From: Maridesulfovibrio frigidus DSM 17176
GTDB lineage: Bacteria > Desulfobacterota > Desulfovibrionia > Desulfovibrionales > Desulfovibrionaceae
DNA: 64,000 bases
Direction of reading: 5' to 3'
Assembly: GCF_000711735.1 (NCBI RefSeq)
Contig: NZ_JONL01000008.1
Coordinates: forward strand, 62,001-126,000
A program made the position numbers and the translations under genes. The notes under the pieces are model-generated. The model was not told where the DNA came from. It did not search any database and saw only the letters and a list, made by a program, of their open reading frames with translations. Of this stretch, positions 1-9,723 are shown in pieces; the stretch's first letter is position 1, and each line of letters begins with the position of its first letter.

Positions 1-1886
1 TTCGCCGGGCTGGAATGTTGCGAGTGCAAACTATTGATGGCCTTTTTGATGCGGCACAGACGCTTGCCAGTCTTCGCCAGCCTGTGCGGGGAAATCGTCT
101 TGCTATTATTGCAAATGGTACAAGTGCAGGGCTTACTGCGGCTGATGGTCTCATAAGGCGTGGTGGTAAATTAGCACAACTTTCAGATGAGACGATAACT
201 AAGCTGGATGAAGTTTTTGACGGGGCATGGGGTAAATCTAATCCGGTAATTATTGGATTTGATAGTCCGGGAGAGGAGTATCTGGATGCTGTAAAAGTCC
301 TTATTAAAGATAAGGGCGTAGACGCGGTACTCGTTGTAAATGTTCCGTTTGCTGGTTTTTCAGGGGTGAAAATAGCTGAAACTCTTGCTACTGGCCTTAA
401 AAAGATAAGGCGGATGGTGCTTACTTCATGGCTGGGTTCGGGGATATCCCGCAAATCCAGACGTGTATTTTCTCAGGCGGGTATACCTACCTATGACAGC
501 GCAGATCAAGCTGTTCGTGCCTTTATGTATATGGCTGAATATCAGCGAAATCAGGAGCTACTCACTGAGACTCCTGACTCTTTGCCATCTGACTTTTTCC
601 CCGACACCACAACCGCCCGTGAGATTGTTAGAAAAGCTCTTTCCGAAGGGCGTGAGGATTTAAATGATCCTGAATCTCATAGAGTTTTAGCGGCCTATGG
701 GCTACCTGTTGTTGAGACCAAAATAGCTATTTCTGCCCGTGAAGCGGTTATTGCCGCAGACGAGCTTGGGTGTCCTGTAGCTCTTAAAATCCGCTCCCCG
801 CAAATCAGTCAGCCTTATGATGTCGGTGGGGTTGTGCTTGATTTGGAAAGCCCTGAAAAAGTGTGGGAAACCGCAGCTACTATGCTGACCCGAGTGAACA
901 GACAGAGGCCGGACGCTTATATTGAAGGGTTCACTGTCCAGAAAATGGGCAGAAGGTCCAGAGCTCATGAATTGTTTATTTCTGCGTCGGTTGATCCCAC
1001 CTTCGGCCCGATTATACATTTTGGCCACGGCGGTATGACCCGCGAAGTTGTTCGGGATCAGGCTATAGCAATGGTTCCTCTGAATATGAGTCTTGCGCGT
1101 GAGCTTATCAGTCGTACGCGTATTTTCAGGCTTCTTTCTGGAACGCCAACGCAGCCTCCCATAGATATTGAAGATTTATGTTTAACCTTGATTCAGGTTT
1201 CACAGCTTTTCATTGATATTCCGCAGATTGTAAATCTTGATATCAATCCGCTTTATGCCGATGATACAGGGGTTCTCGCTCTGGGCGCTAAGATAAGAGT
1301 TGCCGAATGCGGAGAGAATTGCCCCGAACTGGCAATTAGACCGTATCCAAGGGAGCTTGAAGAGTGCGTGGTGCTCAAGGACAATAGGCAGGTTACACTG
1401 CGGCCGATCAGACCTGAGGATGAGCCGGCGCATTATGCCTTTCTTGCACAGGTCTCTGATGAAGATATGCGTATGCGTTTCTTCGGAGTTGTGCGCAGAG
1501 ATTTCGACCACAAAGATATGTCCCGGTTCACTCAGATCAATTATGATCGGGAAATGGCATTCATTGCAACTGCGATAGGAAGTTCTGGGCTGCCGGAGAC
1601 ACTTGGAGTTGTCCGGACTTCAACTAAACCTGATAACTCTGAAGCTGAATTTGCTATTGTCATCAGGTCAGATTTGAAGGGGTCGGGACTGGGAAGCATG
1701 TTGTTTCATAAAATTATCAGGTATACCCGCGAACGTGCTACTCACTGGCTTGTCGGTCAGACTTTATTTGAGAATAAGGCTATGCAGGGATTGTCGCGCA
1801 AGTTTGGATTTGAAATCAGTGAGAATTACGAGGAAGATCTTGTGGAAATGAGGCTGGATTGCTCTAAAGAAGCAGGAAGCAACTAG
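1..1886 (+). CDS. Acyl-CoA synthetase (NDP-forming) fused to a C-terminal GNAT acetyltransferase, 5' end outside window
   Basis: This is the C-terminal part (about 627 residues) of a fusion of ADP-forming acetyl/acyl-CoA synthetase and GNAT acetyltransferase, the layout of the Pat protein acetyltransferases. The reading frame is open from the first base, with residues RAG just ahead of the first Met (base 15) matching the family's usual internal sequence, so the real start and the CoA-binding domain lie left of the window. Visible parts are the ligase CoA domain (to about residue 190), an ATP-grasp domain (about 205-440, with HFGHGG) and a GNAT domain (about 455-620, with LKGSGLGSMLF as the acetyl-CoA loop). 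Pat enzymes acetylate lysines of acyl-CoA synthetases; a role in acetate/acyl-CoA energy metabolism is also possible. It ends just before a strong bidirectional terminator. Confidence 0.85.
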   Translation, partial: RRAGMLRVQTIDGLFDAAQTLASLRQPVRGNRLAIIANGTSAGLTAADGLIRRGGKLAQLSDETITKLDEVFDGAWGKSNPVIIGFDSPGEEYLDAVKVLIKDKGVDAVLVVNVPFAGFSGVKIAETLATGLKKIRRMVLTSWLGSGISRKSRRVFSQAGIPTYDSADQAVRAFMYMAEYQRNQELLTETPDSLPSDFFPDTTTAREIVRKALSEGREDLNDPESHRVLAAYGLPVVETKIAISAREAVIAADELGCPVALKIRSPQISQPYDVGGVVLDLESPEKVWETAATMLTRVNRQRPDAYIEGFTVQKMGRRSRAHELFISASVDPTFGPIIHFGHGGMTREVVRDQAIAMVPLNMSLARELISRTRIFRLLSGTPTQPPIDIEDLCLTLIQVSQLFIDIPQIVNLDINPLYADDTGVLALGAKIRVAECGENCPELAIRPYPRELEECVVLKDNRQVTLRPIRPEDEPAHYAFLAQVSDEDMRMRFFGVVRRDFDHKDMSRFTQINYDREMAFIATAIGSSGLPETLGVVRTSTKPDNSEAEFAIVIRSDLKGSGLGSMLFHKIIRYTRERATHWLVGQTLFENKAMQGLSRKFGFEISENYEEDLVEMRLDCSKEAGSN

Positions 1887-1936
1887 TCACGGACGAGCCA
1901 TTTTATCCTGATTAATAAGAAGCTGAAGGATCTAAA

Positions 1937-1980
1937 AAGGCCCCTGTCGAATTTTCATTCGACAGGGGCCTTATACCTTT
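1937..1980. terminator. Bidirectional Rho-independent terminator
   Basis: A 16-bp perfect stem (1937-1952 with 1957-1972) closes a 4-base TTTC loop, with GGCCCCTGTCG as its GC core. It sits between the convergent acyl-CoA synthetase gene and nhaB. The left flank is A-rich and the right flank T-rich, so it can end transcripts from both sides. Confidence 0.9.
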
Positions 1981-2003
1981 TTAAGTATGTAACCGTAATA
2001 GAT

Positions 2004-3494
2004 TTACAACAACCACCATACTGCGGCGAGGCCTGTCAGTGACATGGTTATAGTGTATGGGAAAGCAAGCTTAACCATTTCCCCGTAAGAGAGCCTGATA
2101 AGAGGCGCAACTGCGGAAGTAAGTAGGAACAAGAATGCTGCCTGTCCGTTAGGAGTAGCAACACTCGGAATGTTTGTTCCTGTGTTGATTGCTACTGCAA
2201 GTAGGTCAAACTGAGCTTGATCGATAGCACCGCTAAGGAAAGCCGCTTTAGTTTCGGATATGTATACTGTCGCAACAAATACGTTATCAGAAATCATGGA
2301 GAGCACGCCGTTTGCCAAGTAATAGGCTGCGAGTTGAACTTTACCTTCCAAGCCTAACACGTAGTGAATGACTGGAGAGAATAAGTGCTGCTCATGAATA
2401 ACCGCAACGATGGAGAAAAAGACTACCAACAGTGCGGTAAACGGAAGAGCTTCTTCAAATGCATGGCCGATACGATGTTCCTCAGTTACTCCGTTAAGAG
2501 CAGTAAGAACAACGATGATAGCCAGCCCGATCAGACCAACTTCTGCAACATGTAATGCAAGACCAAAGATCAAGAATACTGCCGCACATGCTTGAATTAT
2601 TAGTGCAGCCTTCTTCTTCAAAGTCATTTTTGCGTCATTCTTGCGGTCTTCTTCTTCAAGAATGCCACGAACGTTGTCTGGGAGCTTATAGCCATATCCA
2701 AAGATACCTGTGACTTCAAGCATAAGACAAGTTAGTAGTCCGACTGCCAATACAGGCATGGAGACAGGAGCTGTTCTCATGAAGAACTCAACAAACTGCC
2801 AGTCCATAACGTGACCGATAAGCAGGTTCTGAGGCTCACCAACGATAGTACAAACTCCACCAAGAGCGGTACCGACTGCACCATGCATCATAAGGTTTCT
2901 TAGGAAACCTCTGAACTCTCCTAGATGACTTACGCATTCACCTCTAAGGAGATTATCATCTGTTAGAGAACAGGAACCCGTTGATGCGAATTTATGGTAA
3001 ACTGCATAAAATCCGTATGCAACTGCAATGAGAACTGCGGTAACAGTCAATGCATCAAGGAACGCAGATAGGAACGCTCCTGAGAAACAGAACAGCAATG
3101 ATATTACAATTTTCGATTTGATGCGGATGAGGATCTTTGTGAAGGCATACCTGAGCATGTCCTGCATAAAGTAGATACCTGCAACCATGAACATCAAAAG
3201 GAGAATAACCGGGAAGTTATGTGCTGTTTCGTTGTAAACAGACTGAGGGGAAGCCATGCCCAGAGCAATAGCCTCAATGGCAAGCAAACCACTAGCTGGT
3301 AGTGGATAACACTTTAGAGCCATTGCAAGTGTGAAAATGAATTCAGCAATCAAAACCCAACCAGTTACGAAGGGTCCGGCAACGGCTAGAAGGATTGGGT
3401 TGAGAACAAGAAAACCGATGATGGTTAACTTATACCAATCAGGCGAATTGCCTAGAAAGTTTTTTTGCATTGCCTGCGAAATTGTTTTGGGCAC
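2004..3494 (-). CDS. nhaB: NhaB-type Na+/H+ antiporter
   Basis: An inner-membrane sodium/proton antiporter of 496 residues, close to the roughly 510 of enterobacterial NhaB. The N-terminus ([12 protein letters not shown], then LNP) and the internal GEPQNLLIG and [12 protein letters not shown] stretches are characteristic of NhaB. About 12 hydrophobic segments are visible. The start is GTG at 3494, with AAGGAG seven bases upstream. It is the last gene of a minus-strand run with the hexapeptide protein, the anion transporter, the CBS protein and the receiver, and ends at a bidirectional terminator. Its position after a Na+:anion-type symporter gene suggests that it exports sodium brought in by that transporter; this is inference. 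Confidence 0.92.
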   Translation of the reverse strand: MPKTISQAMQKNFLGNSPDWYKLTIIGFLVLNPILLAVAGPFVTGWVLIAEFIFTLAMALKCYPLPASGLLAIEAIALGMASPQSVYNETAHNFPVILLLMFMVAGIYFMQDMLRYAFTKILIRIKSKIVISLLFCFSGAFLSAFLDALTVTAVLIAVAYGFYAVYHKFASTGSCSLTDDNLLRGECVSHLGEFRGFLRNLMMHGAVGTALGGVCTIVGEPQNLLIGHVMDWQFVEFFMRTAPVSMPVLAVGLLTCLMLEVTGIFGYGYKLPDNVRGILEEEDRKNDAKMTLKKKAALIIQACAAVFLIFGLALHVAEVGLIGLAIIVVLTALNGVTEEHRIGHAFEEALPFTALLVVFFSIVAVIHEQHLFSPVIHYVLGLEGKVQLAAYYLANGVLSMISDNVFVATVYISETKAAFLSGAIDQAQFDLLAVAINTGTNIPSVATPNGQAAFLFLLTSAVAPLIRLSYGEMVKLAFPYTITMSLTGLAAVWWLL

Positions 3495-3547
3495 GAGTTG
3501 CTCCTTTTACCTTGTTGTTTTAGTTATTACTAGGATCGACTTGATCC

Positions 3548-5092
3548 CTACAGTTCGCTAGGTTCCAGTGGGTCGATTGATAGTTCTGGGTAGAGTCCTT
3601 TCAAATCTCCTTCCGGATATGGCTGGAGAATGTTGAAAGAAATGTCCTGAGTTTGCTGTGCGTGTCCCGCTGTTTCCTCTGAACCATCCCAGAATGCACC
3701 GTTGCACTCAAGAATGTGCTCAATACGGTGAGCGAAACCATCTACAAATTTTGATCCAATACCTTCAAAAGTCATGTCGCCAAGGCGGAATTGACCTTTA
3801 AGAGCAGCAAAGTCAGCAAGAGGAATGGATTGAAGCTCGAGATCTTTCTGTTTGCTAAGAAATCCCCAAACTAATGAATTTTCGGGGATAGTGATTGGTT
3901 CTGCTGCATCTATTATTGTGTGAGGCATGATAATAGATCCTGCCCCTACTTCGATTTGACTTTCTTTTTTGCCGTTCAAAAATGAGTTGAACCCAACAAA
4001 ACAGTTCTTATGCAGGTGGCTGTAAATAACTTTTCCACCGTGAGCTGTTACATCGTAACCATCGTAGGTTGAGTTTATGATGTAGCAGTTTTCCTGAGCA
4101 TTTGAGCCTGGTCCGAGAGTTGAGTTCTCAAGGTAAGCACGCTGGGCCACAATGACATTTTTGTCTACTTTGCAGTCGCCCTTGATAACGGCATAAGGAC
4201 TGACGGAGGCCCCTTCTGGAACATCAATCATAGCATCGGGGTTAACGGCAGAGTATATCGGGATGAAATCTTCTTTTCTTTCGTCAAAGAAGTCCATCAA
4301 TATACCCACAGGCTTATTGTCTTCCATGCGTATGTATTGCTCAAGAACTTCCTTGGGGTACTGGTAGTTAAACTCAAAAGCTCCACTGGCTTTGACCCAT
4401 ATACGACCCGGAAGGATGCGCTTGTGGGACAATTCTCCTGCCTGAACATAAGAGTAGGCTCCTATGGCACAGTCATGACAGATAGAAAGGTCTACTGTTG
4501 CGAAAGGCTCAAGGAAACAGCCTTCGACAGATGTTCCGTGAATGTTTGCATAATGCAAAGATACGGTGTTTGAGATTTTGAATACTTCGAGATTTTCAGG
4601 GTCGTGAGAGTTATTATGTACAAGAGTTTTCAAGAGAAAACTGTCTCTGATATAAATTACTTCATCGTCACGTAGTCTTATGCTGTGTCCATTACATTCG
4701 ACGACATGCCCTTTTCGCTTGAGTTCATCTCCGCGAATGTCGCTTTTGTATAGTATGGAGTGGTCTACAACACACTTGCCTAGAAAGTATGTTCCCCCAA
4801 TACTTGAATGTCTGAAATGAAATTTCAAAGGGTGGGTGGAGGTTAGTGAGTAGAACGCATAGTAGATAGCAAAGCTGTCTTTTGGGAGGAGCCCTTTAAC
4901 ATAAGGGCCAACGTCTACAAGTGGTTCGCGTAGATTGATATTAACGCGGTGCACAATGTGATCGATGAGCTTGTTTAGCTGTTTCATTTTTTCCTTCTCG
5001 CTTTTTGGGTGCCGGAAGTCGTAGGTGGAAACCGGAACTGGTTGATATAAGTCGGGCGGCTCCGGCATGTGCCGAAACCGCCTAGGCTTCAT
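3548..5092 (-). CDS. Large left-handed beta-helix (hexapeptide repeat) protein, transferase-like
   Basis: A soluble 514-residue protein without signal peptide or membrane segment. From about residue 150 to 420 it shows runs of short repeats with aliphatic residues at regular spacing (for example VDHSIL, VSPYAVIKGDCKVDKNVIVAQRAYLENSTLGPG, YVQAGEL) typical of left-handed beta-helix acyl- or nucleotidyltransferase folds. The N-terminal 100 residues match nothing I recognise. No catalytic residue can be assigned, so the substrate is unknown. The gene lies 28 bp after the anion transporter and 53 bp before nhaB on the same strand, so it is probably co-transcribed and may work with these membrane proteins. 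SD-like AGGGG precedes the ATG by nine bases. Confidence 0.7.
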   Translation of the reverse strand: MKPRRFRHMPEPPDLYQPVPVSTYDFRHPKSEKEKMKQLNKLIDHIVHRVNINLREPLVDVGPYVKGLLPKDSFAIYYAFYSLTSTHPLKFHFRHSSIGGTYFLGKCVVDHSILYKSDIRGDELKRKGHVVECNGHSIRLRDDEVIYIRDSFLLKTLVHNNSHDPENLEVFKISNTVSLHYANIHGTSVEGCFLEPFATVDLSICHDCAIGAYSYVQAGELSHKRILPGRIWVKASGAFEFNYQYPKEVLEQYIRMEDNKPVGILMDFFDERKEDFIPIYSAVNPDAMIDVPEGASVSPYAVIKGDCKVDKNVIVAQRAYLENSTLGPGSNAQENCYIINSTYDGYDVTAHGGKVIYSHLHKNCFVGFNSFLNGKKESQIEVGAGSIIMPHTIIDAAEPITIPENSLVWGFLSKQKDLELQSIPLADFAALKGQFRLGDMTFEGIGSKFVDGFAHRIEHILECNGAFWDGSEETAGHAQQTQDISFNILQPYPEGDLKGLYPELSIDPLEPSEL

Positions 5093-5120
5093 CTTGATGA
5101 ACCCCTATACCTTGATATTG

Positions 5121-6593
5121 CTAGCCGGGCAAGGTTACAGGCATTCCCATCATTGGCCAGAGGACCAGAACTGCAATTCCAGTTACTACTAGCAGCATTA
5201 TGCTGGCTGGAATCCCGTATAAGAAGAACTCACCAGTGGTGAATTGGCCTGAATCGTAAGCAATGGCGTTTGGTGCTGCGCCGACGAGGAGCAGGAATGG
5301 CATACCTGCAACAACGAGTGCTACAAAAAGGATTACTTCAGGGGCAACTCCGAGGTACGGAGCGATAACCAGAGCAACAGGGAGCGAGATCGCTATCGCG
5401 GCCACATTCATAATGAAGTTGGTCATCATGAGGACGAAGAACGCAATGGACATAACAAACACGAACCAGTGAGAGTTCTGAAAGATTGTCAGCCAGTTAA
5501 CAGCCATCCACTTAGCTGCGCCTGTTTCCCATAGACAGAAACCGATGGACATCGCTCCAGCGAAAAGGAGAATGATATTCCAAGGGATATCTTCGAGATC
5601 GTCGATATCCAGAATTTTGAAGATAAAGAACGATATGGAAGAGACCAAGATCAGAGCTGTTTTATCAATCGCCTTGAGTTCAGGAATAAAGGATCTAAGG
5701 CTCATGATGACAATAATGGAGCCGACAAGAACAGCTGCCATGATTTCGTCACGGCTAAGTGGGCCCATCTGCTTATTGAGCTCTCTAGCTTTTTCACGAA
5801 GTCCCGGAATGGTCGCTTTTTCAGGCTTCAGGAAGATCATGAAGAATCCCCAAAGCAGGAATACCATAGCCCAGCCGACAGGGGCCATATAGTAAGTAAG
5901 CTCGAAGAAGGTGACATCCTTTCCAAGAATCTCCTGGAAGAACCCGATGGCGACAGCTCCGCGAGCAGCACCAAGCAAGGTTACAATAGAACCCGCTCCA
6001 GCTACATAGGCCATGCCCATGAAGAGCCCTTTACCAAACTTCGTAGGCTTATCGCCTTCTCCGTAAAGACCGTAAATGGCGAGGAGAAGTGGGTAGATGG
6101 TCGCTGCTACTGCGGTGTGAGCCATAATATGGGTCAGCAGGGCGGTAACGACGAAAACTCCGAGATAAATATTTTTTGTCTTCTCACCGACAACCATGAG
6201 CATCTTGTATGCAAGGCGCTTGGTAAGTCCGGTCTTGGTGAAAACAAGTCCAATCATAATGGATGCGAAGATAAAGAGAACTGACGGGTCCATGAAATCT
6301 TTAAAAGCGACCTTGGCAGGGCGAATAAAGAACATGGCCTGTAGTACGCCAATGGCAAGTGAAGTTACGCCAATCGGCACAACCTCGAAGACCCACCATG
6401 TACCAGCGAGGAGAAATACGCCGATAGCGCCTTTAGCCTCTTTGGAAAGGACGAAATGCTCGCCCATGGGGTCAATTGCATCTGGCCATGCCGGACAATA
6501 GTAGACAATGGCAAATAGGGCTACACCGAGCAGCATGAAGAATAGTCTTTTGAAATCGAAAGATTTTGGTTGTGATAGAGTTGCTGTGCTCAT
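5121..6593 (-). CDS. DASS/SLC13-family anion transporter with altered SNT motifs
   Basis: A 490-residue membrane protein with about 11-12 hydrophobic segments and the layout of divalent anion:Na+ symporters (sulfate or dicarboxylate). The family signature near the C-terminus is present as GAAPNAIAYDSGQ (about residues 438-450). The two conserved SNT motifs that in characterised members line the sodium and substrate site are changed: AHT at about 158-160 (in HIMAHTAVAA) and MNV at about 395-397 (in TNFIMNVAAIA). Substrate and coupling ion therefore cannot be carried over from VcINDY or NaS proteins. Sulfate would suit a sulfate reducer, but this is a guess. GGAG lies ten bases before the ATG and overlaps the stop of the CBS gene, suggesting translational coupling. 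Confidence 0.82.
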   Translation of the reverse strand: MSTATLSQPKSFDFKRLFFMLLGVALFAIVYYCPAWPDAIDPMGEHFVLSKEAKGAIGVFLLAGTWWVFEVVPIGVTSLAIGVLQAMFFIRPAKVAFKDFMDPSVLFIFASIMIGLVFTKTGLTKRLAYKMLMVVGEKTKNIYLGVFVVTALLTHIMAHTAVAATIYPLLLAIYGLYGEGDKPTKFGKGLFMGMAYVAGAGSIVTLLGAARGAVAIGFFQEILGKDVTFFELTYYMAPVGWAMVFLLWGFFMIFLKPEKATIPGLREKARELNKQMGPLSRDEIMAAVLVGSIIVIMSLRSFIPELKAIDKTALILVSSISFFIFKILDIDDLEDIPWNIILLFAGAMSIGFCLWETGAAKWMAVNWLTIFQNSHWFVFVMSIAFFVLMMTNFIMNVAAIAISLPVALVIAPYLGVAPEVILFVALVVAGMPFLLLVGAAPNAIAYDSGQFTTGEFFLYGIPASIMLLVVTGIAVLVLWPMMGMPVTLPG

Positions 6594-6600
6594 ATCTTAA

Positions 6601-7170
6601 TTACTCCTTGAAATTATCCGTAGTTGCGATTTCACAGGCGAGAATGGAATCACGCACTTTCTCAAAGACATCACCTAAGCGAAGAACGCCTGTGATTCTG
6701 TCATCTTTCCGAACTAATAGTGGCTGCTGAGCTCCAACTATATATGCGTGCAGAGCTTTATCGAGCTTGTCCTCTTCTCCTACAATGTCAGCTTGTTCCG
6801 GAGTGTGCATTATGTCGCTAACTTTAATCCCGCCGATACGCTGGCAAAGTGAGTTGAATGGCTCAGACCAGAGGTTAAAATCTTTGAAAACTTTTTGAAC
6901 GTAACTTTTATCTAAAAATCCACTCGGGTTTTTTGACAAAAGCTTTAAGTAGGAAGGTTCCATGTGCTTAAAAATATCAAGCATTGTGACCATTCCAACA
7001 ACCTTACCATCGGCTCCTTCAACAAGAAGATCGCGATGCGGATGGGAAAGATTCTTGTCTTTACTTTCTTTCACGAGCTCCATCATGGCCGCGTGTACTG
7101 ATGTGTCTTCTTTTACCCGGCTGTATTCAACCACTGGGATCATAAGATCACTAACTTTTAAATTATTCAT
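6601..7170 (-). CDS. Tandem CBS-domain protein
   Basis: A 189-residue cytoplasmic protein with two CBS motifs: the first about residues 4-65 (VSDLMIPVVEYSRV then GMVTMLDIFKHM), the second about 120-180 (VSDIMHTPEQADIV then GVLRLGDVFEKV). CBS pairs bind adenine nucleotides and often gate transporters, which fits its place directly upstream of the anion transporter. The start at 7170 is chosen because AGGGG lies six bases upstream and the protein then begins MNNLKVSDLM; the longer frame from 7224 would overlap the receiver gene and adds 18 unrelated residues. No membrane segment or enzyme domain is attached. Confidence 0.82.
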   Translation of the reverse strand: MNNLKVSDLMIPVVEYSRVKEDTSVHAAMMELVKESKDKNLSHPHRDLLVEGADGKVVGMVTMLDIFKHMEPSYLKLLSKNPSGFLDKSYVQKVFKDFNLWSEPFNSLCQRIGGIKVSDIMHTPEQADIVGEEDKLDKALHAYIVGAQQPLLVRKDDRITGVLRLGDVFEKVRDSILACEIATTDNFKE

Positions 7171-7210
7171 GTAAACCCCTGTATTAGTTGTTCGGTCAAA
7201 ACTATTGTAG

Positions 7211-7573
7211 CTACGCCTTTTCACTTGCGGCTCTCAGCAATGTCTTTGTGAGCGCTGCAATATCAACCGGTACTTGAATTTCAGCACATGCCCCAAGATT
7301 CATTGCTTCTATTGAGAGCTGAATCTTACTGTGCCGATTAATTAAAATAACTTTTAAATCAGGAACAATTGTCGAAATCTTTTTCATAAACTCAAGAGAA
7401 CTTCTTCCAAACCCGGATAGTCCCAGAACAATCGCGTCTACTCCGCATTCTTTTGCAAGCTTCTCCGCTTCACTGAGATATCCTGAACCAATGACTTCAA
7501 GCCCTTCGCTTTCCAGTCGCTGAAGGAGATGCTCACGAAATTCTGCGTCACTTTCAACAATCATTATTTTCAT
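7211..7573 (-). CDS. Stand-alone degenerate receiver (pseudo-receiver) protein
   Basis: A 120-residue CheY-like domain alone, with no output domain. The fold pattern is clear (MKIMIVESD, then VDAIVLGLSGFG, then LKVILINRH, then EIQVPVD), but the key residues are gone. Gly51 stands where the phospho-accepting Asp should be, the acidic pair is ESD, Asn79 replaces the conserved Thr/Ser, and Val101 replaces the conserved Lys. It therefore cannot work by ordinary aspartyl phosphorylation; a protein-protein adaptor role is likely. The frame is open back to 7780, but a candidate sigma54 promoter at 7639-7654 would start transcripts near 7628, so the Met at 7573 is preferred even though its ribosome site is weak. 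First gene of the transporter operon. Confidence 0.7.
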   Translation of the reverse strand: MKIMIVESDAEFREHLLQRLESEGLEVIGSGYLSEAEKLAKECGVDAIVLGLSGFGRSSLEFMKKISTIVPDLKVILINRHSKIQLSIEAMNLGACAEIQVPVDIAALTKTLLRAASEKA

Positions 7574-7638
7574 TTGGCCGACTGTTGGTTTTGTTGCATC
7601 TCCGGGGAATCGGTTTTTTGCAACATTGGCATTGTTAA

Positions 7639-7654
7639 AGCACTCAGTGTGCCA
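7639..7654 (-). promoter_or_regulatory. Candidate sigma54 (-24/-12) promoter of the anion transporter operon
   Basis: On the minus strand, 7654 to 7639 reads TGGCACACTGAGTGCT. It matches the TGGCAC-R-N4-TTGC-W consensus at every informative position except the first T of the -12 element. The GG and GC dinucleotides have the required spacing. The predicted start point near 7628 gives a leader of about 55 nt before the receiver gene. A sigma54 activator is encoded just upstream on the same strand. Confidence 0.7.
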
Positions 7655-7728
7655 CAAGAAATAAAACAATGCATAACAGGTTCTTAGGTGTTGAGGAAGA
7701 GTTTTGCTTTCTTTTTGGTGAGACAATA

Positions 7729-7782
7729 TGCGACATAATGAGACTGCAGTGTAGAAACAAAATGAAACACTGTGCGACATAA
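7729..7782 (-). promoter_or_regulatory. Paired upstream repeats, candidate activator-binding sites
   Basis: Two direct copies of TTATGTCGCA (minus strand) lie at 7782-7773 and 7738-7729. The similarity continues downstream, giving 16 matches over 19 bases, and the copies are 44 bp apart, about four helical turns. They lie roughly 75-130 bp upstream of the candidate sigma54 promoter, the usual distance for enhancer-type sites. A 6-bp inverted repeat (CAGTGT/ACACTG, 7747-7772) lies between them. The bound protein is inferred to be the activator encoded at 8177-9577. Confidence 0.5.
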
Positions 7783-7835
7783 ATCAAATTGTGGTGGAAA
7801 TATTATTGGATATATAGGTGCTTACGAGAAGGGTA

Positions 7836-8171
7836 TTAGACGTTGTAAAAGTTCATTCCAGTCGAAAGTGTCTCGTTTTTGTGAGCTTCTAAAACTTTTT
7901 TCACAGGTCCGATTACGTCGTCGAAGACGTTGATTTCTTTCCATGTAAGGTACTGGTAATGCTCATCTCCAATTCCTCCGCAAATTACAGCGTCTGCATT
8001 GGCCGATGTCGCAAGGGCGCATAGGTCGTCTGCGGACGCTTGCGGTAGAACTATTATCCTTTCGTAATAGTTGGAGTTAGATTTTATCTCGACCAAAAGG
8101 ACATCCGTAGCCAAGTCAAAGCGGGGAGCTACATCGTCGTGAAAAAGTGGGATAAGTATTTTTTTATCCAT
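7836..8171 (-). CDS. NifX/NifB-family (dinitrogenase iron-molybdenum cofactor) domain protein
   Basis: A small cytoplasmic protein of 111 residues with the NifX/MTH1175 fold pattern. The N-terminal strand (KILIPLFHDDVAPRFDLAT) corresponds to the family's 'PxFDxA' start, and ADAVICGGIGDEHYQYL corresponds to the usual glycine-rich turn. Family members bind iron-molybdenum or other metal clusters, or act as accessory proteins in operons with sigma54 regulators and Fe-S proteins. It follows the sigma54 activator gene by five bases, so the two are very likely one transcript. A link to metal or anion sensing by that activator is inference. No nitrogenase genes lie in the window. Confidence 0.8.
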   Translation of the reverse strand: MDKKILIPLFHDDVAPRFDLATDVLLVEIKSNSNYYERIIVLPQASADDLCALATSANADAVICGGIGDEHYQYLTWKEINVFDDVIGPVKKVLEAHKNETLSTGMNFYNV

Positions 8172-8176
8172 TAGGA

Positions 8177-9577
8177 TTATCCATTGATCGAGTGTTTGTT
8201 CATTTTGCGCCAGAAGGTGGATCTGCTCCAGCCCAGCATTTTCGCCGCCTCACCTTTTCTGCCGCCACTTTTAACAAGAGCATCCATAATCATTCTCTTT
8301 TCAGCATGGTCCCAATTTTCGGCAGGAGAGTATTCTTTTTGCGGCGCATGATCGGGCAAAGTCTTTGCGGATTCCATGACCGGACGTAAAATATCCTGCT
8401 CTGTAAGGTATGCAGGTAGATGTTCTGTTCCTATATATTCGCGGTCGCAAAAGTTTACTGCGTATTCAACTATATTTCGAAGCTCTCGAACGTTTCCGGG
8501 GAAATGGTAGGCCAAAATGATTTTGGCAGTCTTCTTTGTAAACCCTTTAATCTTCTTATGAAATTTTGTGCAGTAATCTTTGAGAAAGTGATTTTTCAGC
8601 AGAAGGATATCTTCTCCACGTTCCCTGAGGGGCGGCAGGTGAAGGTGAACAACGTTAAGTCTAAAAAGTAAATCGGCACGAAAAGCTTTATCCATAACCA
8701 TCTGTTTCAAGTTGCGATGAGTGGCAACAATGACCCGTACGTCCGCTTTAAATCCTACTGAGCTACCCAGTGGGTGTATCTCTTTATCATCTAAGAAGGA
8801 TAACAGCTTAACTTGAAGGCCTAGCGGAAGGTCGCCAATCTCTGTCAGGAAGAATGAACCGTTATGAGCCAATTTGATCCGGCCCGGGCGGTTTTCATGT
8901 GCTCCGGTAAAAGCCCCTTTAACATGCCCAAACAGTTCCGATTCCAGCAAAGTTTCCGGTAGCGCGCCGCAGTTAACCTTAATGAACGGAGATCCCGCGC
9001 GGTCCGATGCATTGTGCACAGCTTCTGCCAGCACGTCTTTTCCTGTGCCCGTCTCGCCCGTGATCAGTACAGATGAATCCGTTGCGGCGATGCTCGGAAT
9101 CATGCTGAAAACTTTGACCATTTGGGAGCTGGTGCCGATTAAACCACCTAGCGAATAAGCCTTACTTGCCGTGCTGCTAAGCTCCGCAACCTGCCTGATA
9201 TCCTGAATCGTTTCCACAAAACCCGAAAGTTTGTTATCTTTTGAAAATATTGGGGCGACTGTCAGTCTGATGGGTATTTTAATGCGAGAGCGATCTATAA
9301 TATCTGCATCGACCGAGATGGGATCAAAGTCCGCTTTGCTGGCCATAACGGGGCAGCCTTTGAAGCAGTAATCACATCTAAGCCCGAGCATGCATTTCAG
9401 GCCGACCATAGAGTCTGGTTCTGCGCCTGTTATTGTCTGCCATGTGCGGTTGACGACCTCAATGTTTCCATTAATATCAAGCACGGCAATGCCTACAGGG
9501 ATTTCATTTAGAAGATCCGGCAAAAGGAATTGCTGATTGAGCAGTCCGCTGACAAGGTATGTATTATCATTTTTCAC
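8177..9577 (-). CDS. Sigma54-dependent transcriptional activator with cysteine-rich PAS domain
   Basis: A 466-residue enhancer-binding protein. An N-terminal PAS domain (about 20-130) carries a cluster of four cysteines in CMLGLRCDYCFKGCP, plausible for a metal, Fe-S or redox sensor. The central AAA+ domain (about 145-385) has Walker A GETGTGKD and an intact GAFTGA sigma54-contact loop. The Walker B segment reads FFLTEIGDL, with Thr in place of the usual first Asp. A Fis-type helix-turn-helix ends the protein (GRKGEAAKMLGWSRSTFWRKM). The start is GTG at 9577, with AGGTGG close upstream. It lies upstream of a candidate sigma54 promoter with paired repeats, so the transporter operon is the likely target. 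Confidence 0.9.
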   Translation of the reverse strand: MKNDNTYLVSGLLNQQFLLPDLLNEIPVGIAVLDINGNIEVVNRTWQTITGAEPDSMVGLKCMLGLRCDYCFKGCPVMASKADFDPISVDADIIDRSRIKIPIRLTVAPIFSKDNKLSGFVETIQDIRQVAELSSTASKAYSLGGLIGTSSQMVKVFSMIPSIAATDSSVLITGETGTGKDVLAEAVHNASDRAGSPFIKVNCGALPETLLESELFGHVKGAFTGAHENRPGRIKLAHNGSFFLTEIGDLPLGLQVKLLSFLDDKEIHPLGSSVGFKADVRVIVATHRNLKQMVMDKAFRADLLFRLNVVHLHLPPLRERGEDILLLKNHFLKDYCTKFHKKIKGFTKKTAKIILAYHFPGNVRELRNIVEYAVNFCDREYIGTEHLPAYLTEQDILRPVMESAKTLPDHAPQKEYSPAENWDHAEKRMIMDALVKSGGRKGEAAKMLGWSRSTFWRKMNKHSING

Positions 9578-9723
9578 ACCACCTAAGTAGCATGGCTTCT
9601 ATCAGTAAGTCACCTTTCAGTTTGAGTAAAAATGGCACAATTTGTCTAAATACATCATTATGACAGTCATGTTCGGACTTTCCAAAGCAGTTTTTTGCGG
9701 TTACATTTGCATACGGAAAAACT